Shown here: positions 17,938 through 26,251 of the stretch, piece after piece
Numbering within the stretch: position 1 is the first letter of the stretch
Layout: each line of letters begins with the position of its first letter
Notes under the pieces: model-generated
Told to the model about the DNA's origin: nothing
What the model saw: the letters and a program-made list of their open reading frames with translations, nothing else
Databases searched by the model: none
NCBI RefSeq assembly: GCF_022180385.2
Contig: NZ_BQME02000001.1
Coordinates: forward strand, 310,001 to 374,000
Length of the DNA: 64,000 bases
Source of the DNA: Paenibacillus sp. L3-i20
Lineage (GTDB): Bacteria; Bacillota; Bacilli; Paenibacillales; Paenibacillaceae
Direction of reading: 5' to 3'
Program-made: the position numbers and the translations under genes

Positions 17938-19740
17938 TTACTGGGAATTAGCAACAACAGGATCTAATACTCGCATATAAGGTCGCGGCTTAGGTTTGTT
18001 AGTCGTCTGATCAAGCGCATATAACATAATTAGCATCGTATGCTTGTCCTTGTTAATTTCACCTGTCGCCAAATAAGTAGCAAGATCAAACGGAATTTTT
18101 TCGAGAACAGCATGTTTATGAAGCTCTCTTTCGCCAAGCGCTAAAGCTGCGAACTCTTCGGATACAGTTCCAGGGTTAAGAGCAAGCTCTCTGTACCACT
18201 CATTCCACTCCGCCTTTTCCATCGTGAACTCCCACCAAGTTTTGCGCGGCTTGTAGTTATGGTTGAGGTAATAATCATATTTCATTAATCCTAACGATAC
18301 ATCATGATCGAGCTGCTGCTCACCTGGCTCCAACGTCTCCAGATATGACCATAGTCTTGAAAATAGATCTTCTAATTGATGACCAATCTTTTGCCATCCA
18401 CGACCTTCCCAATAATCGCCGAACAGTTGGAAGAAATCGAACGGTGATGTAAATACTCGATCAACCAAATAAAGCAATGTATGGTCCATACGATGAGCAT
18501 TCCAATACTTCTCCAGTACATCTTCTACCCGTTTGATCCGAACAATATCCCCAAAAGGCATCAAATCATTGCCCAGCATTTCGTAAGGTGCTCTATCCAT
18601 ATAGATATAGCCCCACTTATGCGCATCGAGCCTCAGACCTGTACCGCGAAGCATCTTTAGGAAACCAAGTTGCAGCTCCTCCGGGCGAAGCTCAAACACA
18701 TCGTTAAATGTACCTCTAAAGGTATCATAGTTTTCAAGCGGAAGACCTGCGATGAGATCAAGATGCTGGTCGATTTTTTTGGAGTCCCTAACCTTTGTTA
18801 CTGTACGGACAAGTTTAGACCAATTTTGACGACGTTGAACAGCTAGGTTAGTTGGATCGTTAGTCGATTGTACGCCAATCTCAAAGCGGAATACTCCTGC
18901 AGGAGCATGTTCAGCCAAATAGTCCAATACCTCGGGTCTCATAATATCTGCCGTAATTTCAAATTGGAATACACAGCCCTGATGATTTTCAATTAGAAAT
19001 TGAAACATATCAAGCGCATATTCACGTTTAATATTAAACGTGCGGTCAACGAATTTAATTAGCTTCGCACCATTTGCGATCAAATATAAAATATCTGATT
19101 TCGTTCGCTCGATGTCAAAGTATCGAACGCCTACTTCAATACTGGACAAACAAAACTGACAGCTGAATGGACATCCTCTGCTCGTCTCGAAATAAACAAC
19201 TCTGCTTCCAAGTTGAGGAATGTCTTCCTTAAATCGATACGGAGTCGGAAGTTCATTTAAATTAAGCTTCGGACGTGGCGGGTTAATAAGCACTTCCTCT
19301 TGTTCATCACGTTTCTTCCGATACGAAATACCAAATACCATATGATATTTGCCTTCGCCTTCAATTTCGGTGAGAAGATGATGGAACGTTTCTTCACCCT
19401 CTCCGATAACGATAAAGTCAACTTCTGGAATACGCTCCATCCAAAAGCCGGTATCATAGCTAACTTCAGGACCGCCAAGTATAATTCGTACATCGGGTTT
19501 TATTTTGCGAAGCATGTTGATAACCGTAATTGTTTCTTCTATATTCCAAATGTAACAAGAGAATCCGACCACATCCGGATTGCGGGAGAAAATATCGGAA
19601 ACGATGTTCATTGCTGGGTCTTTGATCGTGTATTCTGCTATATCGATGTCGAATTGTTCCTCGCTAAAAGCTTTTAGGCAACGAAGTGCAAGTGAAGTAT
19701 GAATATATTTGGCATTTAATGTGGATAACACGACTTTCAT
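17938..19740 (-). CDS. B12-binding radical SAM protein with DUF4080
   Basis: 600 aa. The N-terminal cobalamin-binding domain (about 1-135) includes VVGFSCYIWNIEETI and ILGGPEVSYD. The radical SAM core follows, with the cluster motif GCPFSCQFC near residue 195 and typical FEIGVQSTN and LIAGLPLENYDTF strands. The C-terminal third matches the DUF4080 type. The reaction is unknown; relatives do methyl transfers or rearrangements. Monocistronic, with its own terminator. Confidence 0.9.
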   Translation of the reverse strand: MKVVLSTLNAKYIHTSLALRCLKAFSEEQFDIDIAEYTIKDPAMNIVSDIFSRNPDVVGFSCYIWNIEETITVINMLRKIKPDVRIILGGPEVSYDTGFWMERIPEVDFIVIGEGEETFHHLLTEIEGEGKYHMVFGISYRKKRDEQEEVLINPPRPKLNLNELPTPYRFKEDIPQLGSRVVYFETSRGCPFSCQFCLSSIEVGVRYFDIERTKSDILYLIANGAKLIKFVDRTFNIKREYALDMFQFLIENHQGCVFQFEITADIMRPEVLDYLAEHAPAGVFRFEIGVQSTNDPTNLAVQRRQNWSKLVRTVTKVRDSKKIDQHLDLIAGLPLENYDTFRGTFNDVFELRPEELQLGFLKMLRGTGLRLDAHKWGYIYMDRAPYEMLGNDLMPFGDIVRIKRVEDVLEKYWNAHRMDHTLLYLVDRVFTSPFDFFQLFGDYWEGRGWQKIGHQLEDLFSRLWSYLETLEPGEQQLDHDVSLGLMKYDYYLNHNYKPRKTWWEFTMEKAEWNEWYRELALNPGTVSEEFAALALGERELHKHAVLEKIPFDLATYLATGEINKDKHTMLIMLYALDQTTNKPKPRPYMRVLDPVVANSQ

Positions 19741-19840
19741 GGATGGTAATACCTCTCTAACTTTGGCATCTAGCCAAATCGATTTCGATTCATTGCCGCT
19801 GTTACGACAAGTTGCCTTCTATTGTACCGAAATTCGGAGT

Positions 19841-19888
19841 AAAAAAGAAGAGGCGCCACTTGCCGCAATTATGCAGCAAGTAGCGCCC
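19841..19888 (-). terminator. Terminator of the protease gene
   Basis: GGGCGCTACTTGC pairs with GCAAGTGGCGCC and is followed on the minus strand by a T-rich stretch with TTTTTT. Confidence 0.8.
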
Positions 19889-19897
19889 AGCATGTTC

Positions 19898-21430
19898 TTA
19901 TATTCTAGTTTGAATGTAAAGTTGATCCTTAAACTGTATATTTATGACCGGGTAACGAACTCTCCACTTGTTGTTGCCAAGCGATGAAACTTCTTCTTGC
20001 TTCAGATTACGAGGTTGGAAATCATAATCACGCTGGAATGAAATAACAACTTGAATTTTTTCATCAGGCAACATAGCATGTAGCTCATGACTAAGATTTA
20101 CAGACCAAAGTCTCATTTCGGCTGCACTTGATGCTCCATAATACAAATAAAAGACTGGATCAATATTCGCATTGAAAACTAGCCAACCATCTGAGTCTCT
20201 TTTAACTTCCCAATCCGTTAACTTAGCTTCGCCGTCAGATGTTGGAACAGCGGAGAACTCTTCTTTCATAAGCTTCTGAACATCATTTAAAGGTGCACCT
20301 ACTAAAGTAACAGGAAGACTTGGCGTTAAAAACTTAGCTTTATTCACATTTTCTTCTGTAATCGTTTCGAACAACATGGCTGCATGATAACTCGATACAG
20401 CAAAGTTCAAATCAGCAACTGAATTGTCATAGCCAGATGTTGTAATACCAACAAGCTGTCCGTATTCATTAAACAAAGCACCACCGGAGCTGCCATGATC
20501 GATTTGAGCATTTGTTTGTATGTAACTAATCCCTTGCTCGTAAGCCATATTGCTTATAAGTCCAGTAGAAACCGTATTCTGTAAACCTTGCGGGCTTCCA
20601 ATCGCATAAACTCTATCACCTTTGCGAGCTTCATAGTCGTATCCAAATTCAACAGCCAACAAATCTAGCGGTTCCTCTGTACGAATAATGGCAAGATCAG
20701 CCTCTTCATTCGCAACGACGACACCCTTGACCTTAATTTCATCCTCATAAATTGTACTAATTGTTGCTGAGGTACCATCTTCAATGACGTGATAATTCGT
20801 AAGAATCAAATCCTCACCAATAACAACTCCACTGCCTGATCCACGATTTGTCATAATCATAACGACACTTTCATCAAACATATTTACGAGTTCCGCTGAT
20901 GAAAACTTTTCTAATGCAATCTCTTCGCCTTCTGATTCCTCGTTTTCTTCATAATCCAGGTAATACCAACTCATCACTACAACAGAATTACTCGCTTTAT
21001 CCCATTCTACTAAACCTTCCAGTTGCTCAGTAATAAATCTAATAGGCACATATGGAATGTCATTTTTTAAAGCTGCAGCCGTATCAATTTTCATCGTTTT
21101 CCCATTAACGATTGCTTCTTTTTTTCCAATTGCCATAGTAATCGTAATGTTACTATCTCTAATAATAAGTGTTTGCGATTTCTTTTCTAGAACGGAAGAT
21201 ACGTCCAACCAATCCAAGAGATCCTTCATCGGCGCCATTGCAACGCCATTTTCCTTATAGATTGGTGCAGATAGCTTCACTTTATGGCCATCAACCATTA
21301 GATTTATACTTTCTGCATTCTTTGCTGCAGCTGCAGATATTGATGTATTACTAATACCTGTTAGAGGTGAAAGTAACAATCCTACAGTAAGCATTGGAAC
21401 AACTACAACCTTATACCATCTCATTTTCAT
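19898..21430 (-). CDS. Secreted trypsin-like serine protease with copper-amine-oxidase-type stalk
   Basis: 510 aa. A signal peptide (residues 1-36, hydrophobic core VVVVPMLTVGLLL, ending SISAAAA) is followed by a copper-amine-oxidase N-like stalk domain (about 40-150: APMKDLLDWL, YVPIRFITEQL), common in Paenibacillus cell-wall proteins. The HtrA-like protease core has the triad as His in LTNYHVIED, Asp in EEADLAII and Ser in HGSSGGALFN. No PDZ domain; the C-terminal 130 aa are not recognised. Extracellular quality control or processing is inferred. GGGGGA precedes ATG 21430. Confidence 0.88.
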   Translation of the reverse strand: MKMRWYKVVVVPMLTVGLLLSPLTGISNTSISAAAAKNAESINLMVDGHKVKLSAPIYKENGVAMAPMKDLLDWLDVSSVLEKKSQTLIIRDSNITITMAIGKKEAIVNGKTMKIDTAAALKNDIPYVPIRFITEQLEGLVEWDKASNSVVVMSWYYLDYEENEESEGEEIALEKFSSAELVNMFDESVVMIMTNRGSGSGVVIGEDLILTNYHVIEDGTSATISTIYEDEIKVKGVVVANEEADLAIIRTEEPLDLLAVEFGYDYEARKGDRVYAIGSPQGLQNTVSTGLISNMAYEQGISYIQTNAQIDHGSSGGALFNEYGQLVGITTSGYDNSVADLNFAVSSYHAAMLFETITEENVNKAKFLTPSLPVTLVGAPLNDVQKLMKEEFSAVPTSDGEAKLTDWEVKRDSDGWLVFNANIDPVFYLYYGASSAAEMRLWSVNLSHELHAMLPDEKIQVVISFQRDYDFQPRNLKQEEVSSLGNNKWRVRYPVINIQFKDQLYIQTRI

Positions 21431-21612
21431 CAACTAATCCCCCATATTGCACCATTTACTCCAAAGAAGTATGTACCAAATAATCCTATCATTCCTACTC
21501 TATCATTGTCTATTAAATCGGGAATATTATTAGAACTATTTTCAAAGGAAATCAGTGTTCTTGCGCCTAGTTCTTTAAGCACTGGTTACGTATTTATACG
21601 TAAAAAAGGTCG

Positions 21613-21643
21613 AAAAAAGCCTCTGCATTCGAGCTGCAGAGAC
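21613..21643 (-). terminator. Terminator of the GNAT gene
   Basis: GTCTCTGCAG and CTGCAGAGGC-like arms followed by TTTTTT on the minus strand. Confidence 0.82.
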
Positions 21644-21654
21644 TATTTGTAGCT

Positions 21655-22212
21655 TTATTTCTTAACCATTCGACTGTATATCCCATCACTCACCGTTATA
21701 TTTCCATCCGCAATGTATCCTAGTCTGCTATATAGCGAATAAGCTCGTGTATTGTAACTCTCTACAATTAAGGAGAGCTGCTTGCAGCCGAGTGACTTGC
21801 CTCTCTCTTCGAAAGCAGTAATTAGATTGCTCGCAATTCCTTGTCCACGATATCGCTCATCTACTGCTACTGCATCCAAATAATAGTCACCTTCTTGGCA
21901 TTCTTTAACGATCTTCGCTGCTGACGCTTCACCATACAGATGCTTTAATCTATCTTTAATCGGTTTGTCTAATTGCTCAGCCTCGTCACCAAGATAAGCG
22001 ATCAACATTCCCGCAATTACTCCATCTCTCCGATCAACAATTATATTTCTATAACTGATCCGATTGTTCTCTTGTAGGTAATAATCTGAAAGCACCTGCC
22101 ATGTCTCATCATCTTCATTGGTTCCTGTAAGTGTATACGCGATAGAACCAATTGCTGATAAAAGCAGCGGCAATACTTCATTAACATCTTCCCTCTTTGC
22201 CATTTCAATCAT
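21655..22212 (-). CDS. GNAT-family N-acetyltransferase
   Basis: 185 aa. The acetyl-CoA motif VDERYRGQGIASNLI and the C-terminal ESYNTRAYSLYSRLGY are clear. An acidic central segment (GDEAEQLDKPIKDRLKHLYGE) is typical of a subgroup of Bacillales GNATs. The substrate is unknown. The start has GAGGTG. Downstream terminator at 21613-21643. Confidence 0.88.
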   Translation of the reverse strand: MIEMAKREDVNEVLPLLLSAIGSIAYTLTGTNEDDETWQVLSDYYLQENNRISYRNIIVDRRDGVIAGMLIAYLGDEAEQLDKPIKDRLKHLYGEASAAKIVKECQEGDYYLDAVAVDERYRGQGIASNLITAFEERGKSLGCKQLSLIVESYNTRAYSLYSRLGYIADGNITVSDGIYSRMVKK

Positions 22213-22277
22213 ATAAGCACCTCACTCTAAGTTGTTATGTTGGTTTAATTATACTTTACCTTAATTCGTTACATAAG

Positions 22278-22326
22278 AAAAATAGAGCCTTCAAGGGACG
22301 CATGTGATGCACCCATGAAGACTCTG
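22278..22326 (-). terminator. Terminator of ferritin gene
   Basis: AGAGTCTTCA pairs with TGAAGGCTCT around a GCAT/ATGC centre and is followed by TTTTTC on the minus strand. Confidence 0.85.
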
Positions 22327-22352
22327 CTCTTACTATTGTTTCGCCTGCTTCA

Positions 22353-22856
22353 TTATTCAGCTGGAGGAGTAAACGAACGACCTGCAAATTCTGAATCCAG
22401 CATATAGAAAGCATTACTATCTTTATCGATACGCTTAAGCTTATTAATAATGCTATCAAATAGAGCTTCCTCTTCAACCTGCTCGTCGATAAACCACTTC
22501 AAGAAGTTAATTGTAGCATGTTCACGATCATTCATTGCTAGGTCGGATAGATGGTAGAAGCGCTCCGTATTTTGCATTTCGTGCTTGTAGCCTTGCTCGA
22601 ATGCGTGTAGTACTGAAGTATAGTCATTATTGGGTTCGCCAAGTGCAGCAAGTGTTGCACGACGTCCACGGTCATTTAGAAATTTATAAATTTTCATTGC
22701 ATGGAACCGTTCTTCTTCAGCTTGTACAATAAAGAAGTTTGCAAAGCCGTCTAAGCTGTCATCTGAGCAATAAGCAGCCATTGCAAGATACACATGTGCG
22801 GAATAAAATTCGAAATTCATTTGATCATTTAACGCTTTGGCCAATGCATCATTCAT
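22353..22856 (-). CDS. ftnA: Ferritin, non-haem (FtnA type)
   Basis: 167 aa, four-helix iron-storage protein. Ferroxidase ligands are visible: Glu in NFEFYSAHVYL, E-E and His in FIVQAEEERFHAMKIYKF, then Glu in YKHEMQNTERF and Glu in FIDEQVEEE. No haem Met site as in bacterioferritin. ATG 22856 follows GAGGTG; the frame extends to 22871. A promoter candidate (TTGCCG, 16 bp, TAGAAT) overlaps the terminator of the upstream Fur-controlled gene, which links two iron genes. Confidence 0.93.
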   Translation of the reverse strand: MNDALAKALNDQMNFEFYSAHVYLAMAAYCSDDSLDGFANFFIVQAEEERFHAMKIYKFLNDRGRRATLAALGEPNNDYTSVLHAFEQGYKHEMQNTERFYHLSDLAMNDREHATINFLKWFIDEQVEEEALFDSIINKLKRIDKDSNAFYMLDSEFAGRSFTPPAE

Positions 22857-22898
22857 AAACGTGCACCTCACTCTTCTTATTTATAGTTATTCTAACAT

Positions 22899-22930
22899 AA
22901 AAATAAGGAGCGGCAAATAGCCGCCCCTCC
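22899..22930 (-). terminator. Terminator of the DUF1450 gene
   Basis: GGAGGGGCGGC pairs with GCCGCTCC and is followed by TTATTTTT on the minus strand; the ferritin promoter candidate overlaps it. Confidence 0.78.
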
Positions 22931-22950
22931 TATATTTCCCAACATTAATA

Positions 22951-23172
22951 TTAACCAATCATTTTTTTCAAACGTTTATATAGCAATTCGGGGGATGGCG
23001 CGCTTATACATTTTGACTTAACGACAACAAAACATTCCACTTTGCACGTTTTACAATTACCGAGGCAATCGCTTTTTTTACGTTTAATTTCTGGGAACTT
23101 TTCCTTCATCGCTTTATAGAGCGGCTTAGAATTGTTTTTCAAGTTGCGCTTGCAGTACTTAATTTTTTTCAT
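22951..23172 (-). CDS. DUF1450 (YuzB-like) cysteine-rich protein
   Basis: 73 aa, basic. The family core is CKRNLKNNS near the N-terminus and CLGNCKTCKVECF in the middle, with five cysteines that could bind zinc or an iron-sulfur cluster; a sixth lies in KSKCISAPS. Function unknown in the family. GGGGTG precedes ATG 23172; an upstream ATG-less extension to 23187 is ignored. Its promoter carries a near-perfect Fur box, so it should be expressed under iron limitation. Confidence 0.85.
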   Translation of the reverse strand: MKKIKYCKRNLKNNSKPLYKAMKEKFPEIKRKKSDCLGNCKTCKVECFVVVKSKCISAPSPELLYKRLKKMIG

Positions 23173-23217
23173 TATGCCACCCCGCACCGTATCAATCTGA
23201 TAATTAATCTCATTAAG

Positions 23218-23246
23218 ATGATAGTGATTATCATTCTAATTGTCAA
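23218..23246 (-). promoter_or_regulatory. Sigma-A promoter with Fur box
   Basis: TTGACA (23241-23246), a 17-bp spacer and TATCAT (23218-23223) on the minus strand. The 15-mer TGATAATCACTATCA (23219-23233) matches the 7-1-7 Fur box at all but one position and covers the -10. Confidence 0.82.
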
Positions 23247-23442
23247 GTCAGAAATTTTTGTATCTGTCCCTAGAACTAAAACATGACGAGGTACCTCAGC
23301 GAAATAAATGATGTGTCACATCTTAAATTGGTAAACTGCCAAGCGTAAACGGCTAAAGCTGTCCTTTGGAGGCTTAGCTTTCGTTTCGCAGAGAAATATA
23401 AGCCTCTTATAACATGTAAAACGTATAAGTTCTTATATTTTG
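23247..23442. other. Intergenic region with an imperfect hairpin
   Basis: No gene seen. AAAGC (about 23353) and GCTTT (about 23375) bracket TCC-TTT-GGA in a GC-richer patch of otherwise AT-rich DNA (23330-23400). It might be a leader fragment or a small RNA, but no known class was recognised. Confidence 0.3.
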
Positions 23443-23486
23443 AAAAAAGCACACCTACCCCATTTAAGAATGGAATAGATGTGCTT
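23443..23486 (-). terminator. Terminator of the MFS gene
   Basis: AAAGCACATCTATTCCA pairs with GGGTAGGTGTGCTTT and is followed by TTTTC on the minus strand. Confidence 0.8.
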
Positions 23487-23504
23487 TGCTATTTCTCGAA
23501 TATT

Positions 23505-24770
23505 TTATGCAGTTGCCTCTTCTACAGTCTGTTTAGCATAGTCAGGAGCTTTATGTTTTAATACGGGAACCATCACCAGCATGCCTAAAAACATAAATGC
23601 TCCCGCTGCGCAATAAATAGCTACTAATGGTAAAAAATCCTTCAACAAACCTGCAACTAACGACATAATAGCCATCATCCCCATGAACATTGGCATTAAA
23701 ACACCATTAACACGACCGATATATTTCTCTTCCGTCCATTGAAGTATCATTGTGCTAATGCCAATTTGTATGAATGGAAATCCGAGTCCGCTAAAAAATT
23801 GAATCCCAAGCGTCAAAGGAACACTAGTTGATAATGCGATTCCAATCATCGTTAACGAGCTAATACACATACCAATTGCAAGCAACTTCGGTGCAGACAG
23901 CTTTTTGGCTAATGCCATAACTAATCCTCCGCCGACTAACATTGCTATGCCGTTAACCATCAAAAGGAACTGTAAAAACTCTTTCTCCTGTCCAAGACGT
24001 TCAATAACGATAAATACACCAAGCGTCTGCGCGACTCCAACCGCGGTTCCTGCAAGGACAAATGCTCCGCCGAGGGCTTTCAATACAGGACTGCGCCACA
24101 CATACTTTAGACCTGCGCTCAGCTCATTCCAGAACTGCTTATCAGCAACCTCTGTTGTTCGGTCAGGCTGTTTATCCTTTGGAATTCGAAACAATACGAT
24201 AGCCGACAACAAAAATGCTACGCCCATAATACCAATTGATATATTAATGCCAAACTCATTGTAACTATAAACACCTAGCGCTGGTCCCGCTACCATAAAT
24301 ATAGCGCCCAGAGATTGGAACAAAGCCATAGCTCCTTGCAATTTTGCAGGTTCCACATGTTGTTTGAATAACTTCATTGAAGAGGGTTGAGAAAATTGCG
24401 AGAGAATCGCAGAAATAAACGTGACTAAATAAATCATATGCCATGACCCATATATAATTGTTAGCAGCACAGCAAATACGGATATCGCTGACAATATATC
24501 ACACCATATCATCGTCAATCTCGGTTTCCAACGATCAGCGAATGTTCCTCCTATAATTGAAAATACAAAGATCGGGAAAATTTCAACAAAGACCATTAAA
24601 CCAACAGCAAAATGATTATTATTTGTCATCTCCGTCACGTACATCAAAATAGCAAAGTTTCGAACCCATATCCCGATTTGGAGCAATACATGAGATAACA
24701 AGATCGTTTGCACAAATTTATTACCGAGCAAATTTCCGGCCGATTTTGTTGGTACTACTTGCTCTGACAT
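23505..24770 (-). CDS. MFS transporter (MdrP/enterobactin-exporter-like)
   Basis: 421 aa, about 12 membrane helices. It belongs to the MFS_3-like group with FVEIFPIFVFSIIGGTFADRWKPR as the loop 2-3 motif. The substrate cannot be told; relatives export drugs, macrolides or siderophores. The frame opens at 24809, but MSEQ at 24770 with GGGAGTGAG upstream is the likeliest start. Own terminator downstream. Confidence 0.88.
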   Translation of the reverse strand: MSEQVVPTKSAGNLLGNKFVQTILLSHVLLQIGIWVRNFAILMYVTEMTNNNHFAVGLMVFVEIFPIFVFSIIGGTFADRWKPRLTMIWCDILSAISVFAVLLTIIYGSWHMIYLVTFISAILSQFSQPSSMKLFKQHVEPAKLQGAMALFQSLGAIFMVAGPALGVYSYNEFGINISIGIMGVAFLLSAIVLFRIPKDKQPDRTTEVADKQFWNELSAGLKYVWRSPVLKALGGAFVLAGTAVGVAQTLGVFIVIERLGQEKEFLQFLLMVNGIAMLVGGGLVMALAKKLSAPKLLAIGMCISSLTMIGIALSTSVPLTLGIQFFSGLGFPFIQIGISTMILQWTEEKYIGRVNGVLMPMFMGMMAIMSLVAGLLKDFLPLVAIYCAAGAFMFLGMLVMVPVLKHKAPDYAKQTVEEATA

Positions 24771-24844
24771 AAACCTACTCACTCCCATTTTATAAGGTGC
24801 AAAAAGCACTCAGCTATAATTGGCTGGAAAATTTCATTATGTCG

Positions 24845-26116
24845 TTAGTGGTAACCTTTGTCTCCAAAAGGCTGCAGCTTATTAAGCCAATGCTCTTTCA
24901 AAGTCTCGACATCCCTTTTGTAACGCTTAGCAACATCACCAAGCTCCTTGCCATTTTCATCGAAGACATCTTTATAATCATACCTAATTGTTCCATCATT
25001 TTTAACCGTCTCCAGAACTAGAAACGTAAATTGATCAGCACCAAACTGTTTCCAATCTTTTTGTAACTTCTTATTCGTATGAGACCCTAGCTCGAGCATA
25101 AACTTTTCTTTATTCCAAAGGCCATCCATATTCGTTGAGCCCCCAATATATATCCGACCATTCGAATTATTAACAATTTGATACACACCCATTATACGAG
25201 CACGCTCCTGATAGTCAGCAATTAGCTCTTTACGCGTCGCTTTATCAGGCCGCTTGGCAGATGTCTCCAACCCCGCCTTTAACTCCGAATTAACTTCCCT
25301 CTTTGACTCCTTAGTATCCACTTTGTTCCCATCCTCCCCTGTCATTCGCACCCAATATTGTGACCCATCATCTTTACGATCCAAGAAACCATACTCGATC
25401 AAATAACGTCTTATTGTCACATATTCTTTACTTGAAAACTGCTCCAAAAGCTCGTTCACTTCTGACTCTCGATAACGTGCATCATATTGAAAGAAGGATG
25501 CTATATGCCCCAGTATTGCAATCCTTTTTTTCTCTTTGCGAGGAAACGAAGTTAACGGACCATTAGGTCCATCTGGCAAATGCTTTTTAATAATTTCCTT
25601 ATGCTCTTCTTCCGTAATTGCAAACCGTTCATCTACTTGCGTAGCTGTGTGAAGCACCGACTCAAATTTGGGCCAGCCCGTAACTCCTTGATCCATTAAT
25701 TCCATAATTGCGAGAAGCAACTTAGCTTGTTTGCCCTTCTCCTTCAATACAAAGCGATGATTACGTATAGTAGAAGCACTCCCGCCTCCAGAGCGCTTAA
25801 CAATTTCATTATCGGTAAAGCCGGCTGCAAAATCACGAATCATGTCCTTCTGCAAATCAGTAAGCCCTGTTGCCTTCTTATCTAGCCCAAGCAAATGATC
25901 AAGCATTGAACCATGCTGCTTGGCCACATGGAATTGTACAAACTTCTTAGCTTCGTAGAAACGTCCTGATTCTGGCAATTGAAATACTTCACCATTCTCG
26001 AATCGTTCTCCACAAACGAGACAACAATAGTGATCATCTTCATCATTATGGAAATATCCTTGCTTCATTTCAGTTAACGTTGCGCTCCAGAAACGATCAT
26101 CTAAATCGTAATTCAA
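24845..26116 (-). CDS. HTH/DUF2087 protein fused to a GIY-YIG nuclease domain
   Basis: 423 aa in four parts. Residues about 20-85 form a zinc-finger-like unit (CCLVCGERF then FHVAKQHG). Residues 90-130 are a LuxR-like HTH (GFTDNEIVKRSGGGSASTIRNH). Residues 190-265 are DUF2087 (SFPRKEKKRIAILGHI to FLDRKDDGSQYWV). The C-terminus is GIY-YIG (GVYQIVNNSNGRIYIGGSTN, then KLQKDWKQFGADQF). TTG 26116 is preferred (AGGGGTG 6 nt upstream) over GTG 26125. Role unknown: regulator with nuclease, or a nuclease with DNA-targeting domains. Confidence 0.85.
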   Translation of the reverse strand: MNYDLDDRFWSATLTEMKQGYFHNDEDDHYCCLVCGERFENGEVFQLPESGRFYEAKKFVQFHVAKQHGSMLDHLLGLDKKATGLTDLQKDMIRDFAAGFTDNEIVKRSGGGSASTIRNHRFVLKEKGKQAKLLLAIMELMDQGVTGWPKFESVLHTATQVDERFAITEEEHKEIIKKHLPDGPNGPLTSFPRKEKKRIAILGHIASFFQYDARYRESEVNELLEQFSSKEYVTIRRYLIEYGFLDRKDDGSQYWVRMTGEDGNKVDTKESKREVNSELKAGLETSAKRPDKATRKELIADYQERARIMGVYQIVNNSNGRIYIGGSTNMDGLWNKEKFMLELGSHTNKKLQKDWKQFGADQFTFLVLETVKNDGTIRYDYKDVFDENGKELGDVAKRYKRDVETLKEHWLNKLQPFGDKGYH

Positions 26117-26138
26117 TCCTTTCACCCCTTGTATAAAA

Positions 26139-26205
26139 CAAACGTATAATATATTCGTTTGCTTAATTTATAGATATTATATAATTACGTTTGTAAAAAT
26201 GTCAA
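26139..26205 (-). promoter_or_regulatory. Promoter and inverted-repeat operator of the HTH/GIY-YIG gene
   Basis: TTGACA (26200-26205), an 18-bp spacer and TATAAT (26176-26181) on the minus strand. An inverted repeat CAAACG-n11-CGTTTG (26139-26161) lies just downstream, and another CAAACG half site lies in the promoter spacer. Autoregulation by the encoded HTH is inferred. Confidence 0.7.
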
Positions 26206-26212
26206 TAAATAT

Positions 26213-26246
26213 AAAAACAAGCGAAGGACTTATGAGCCCCTCGCTT
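26213..26246 (-). terminator. Terminator of the Fsr-type MFS gene
   Basis: AAGCGAGGGGC pairs with GTCCTTCGCTT and is followed by GTTTTTAT on the minus strand. Confidence 0.78.
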
Positions 26247-26251
26247 GCCTA

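Noticed and set aside
24845..26125. Homing endonuclease in an intron
   Set aside because: GIY-YIG is fused to HTH and DUF2087 in a normal stand-alone gene with its own promoter; no intron structure or interrupted host gene.
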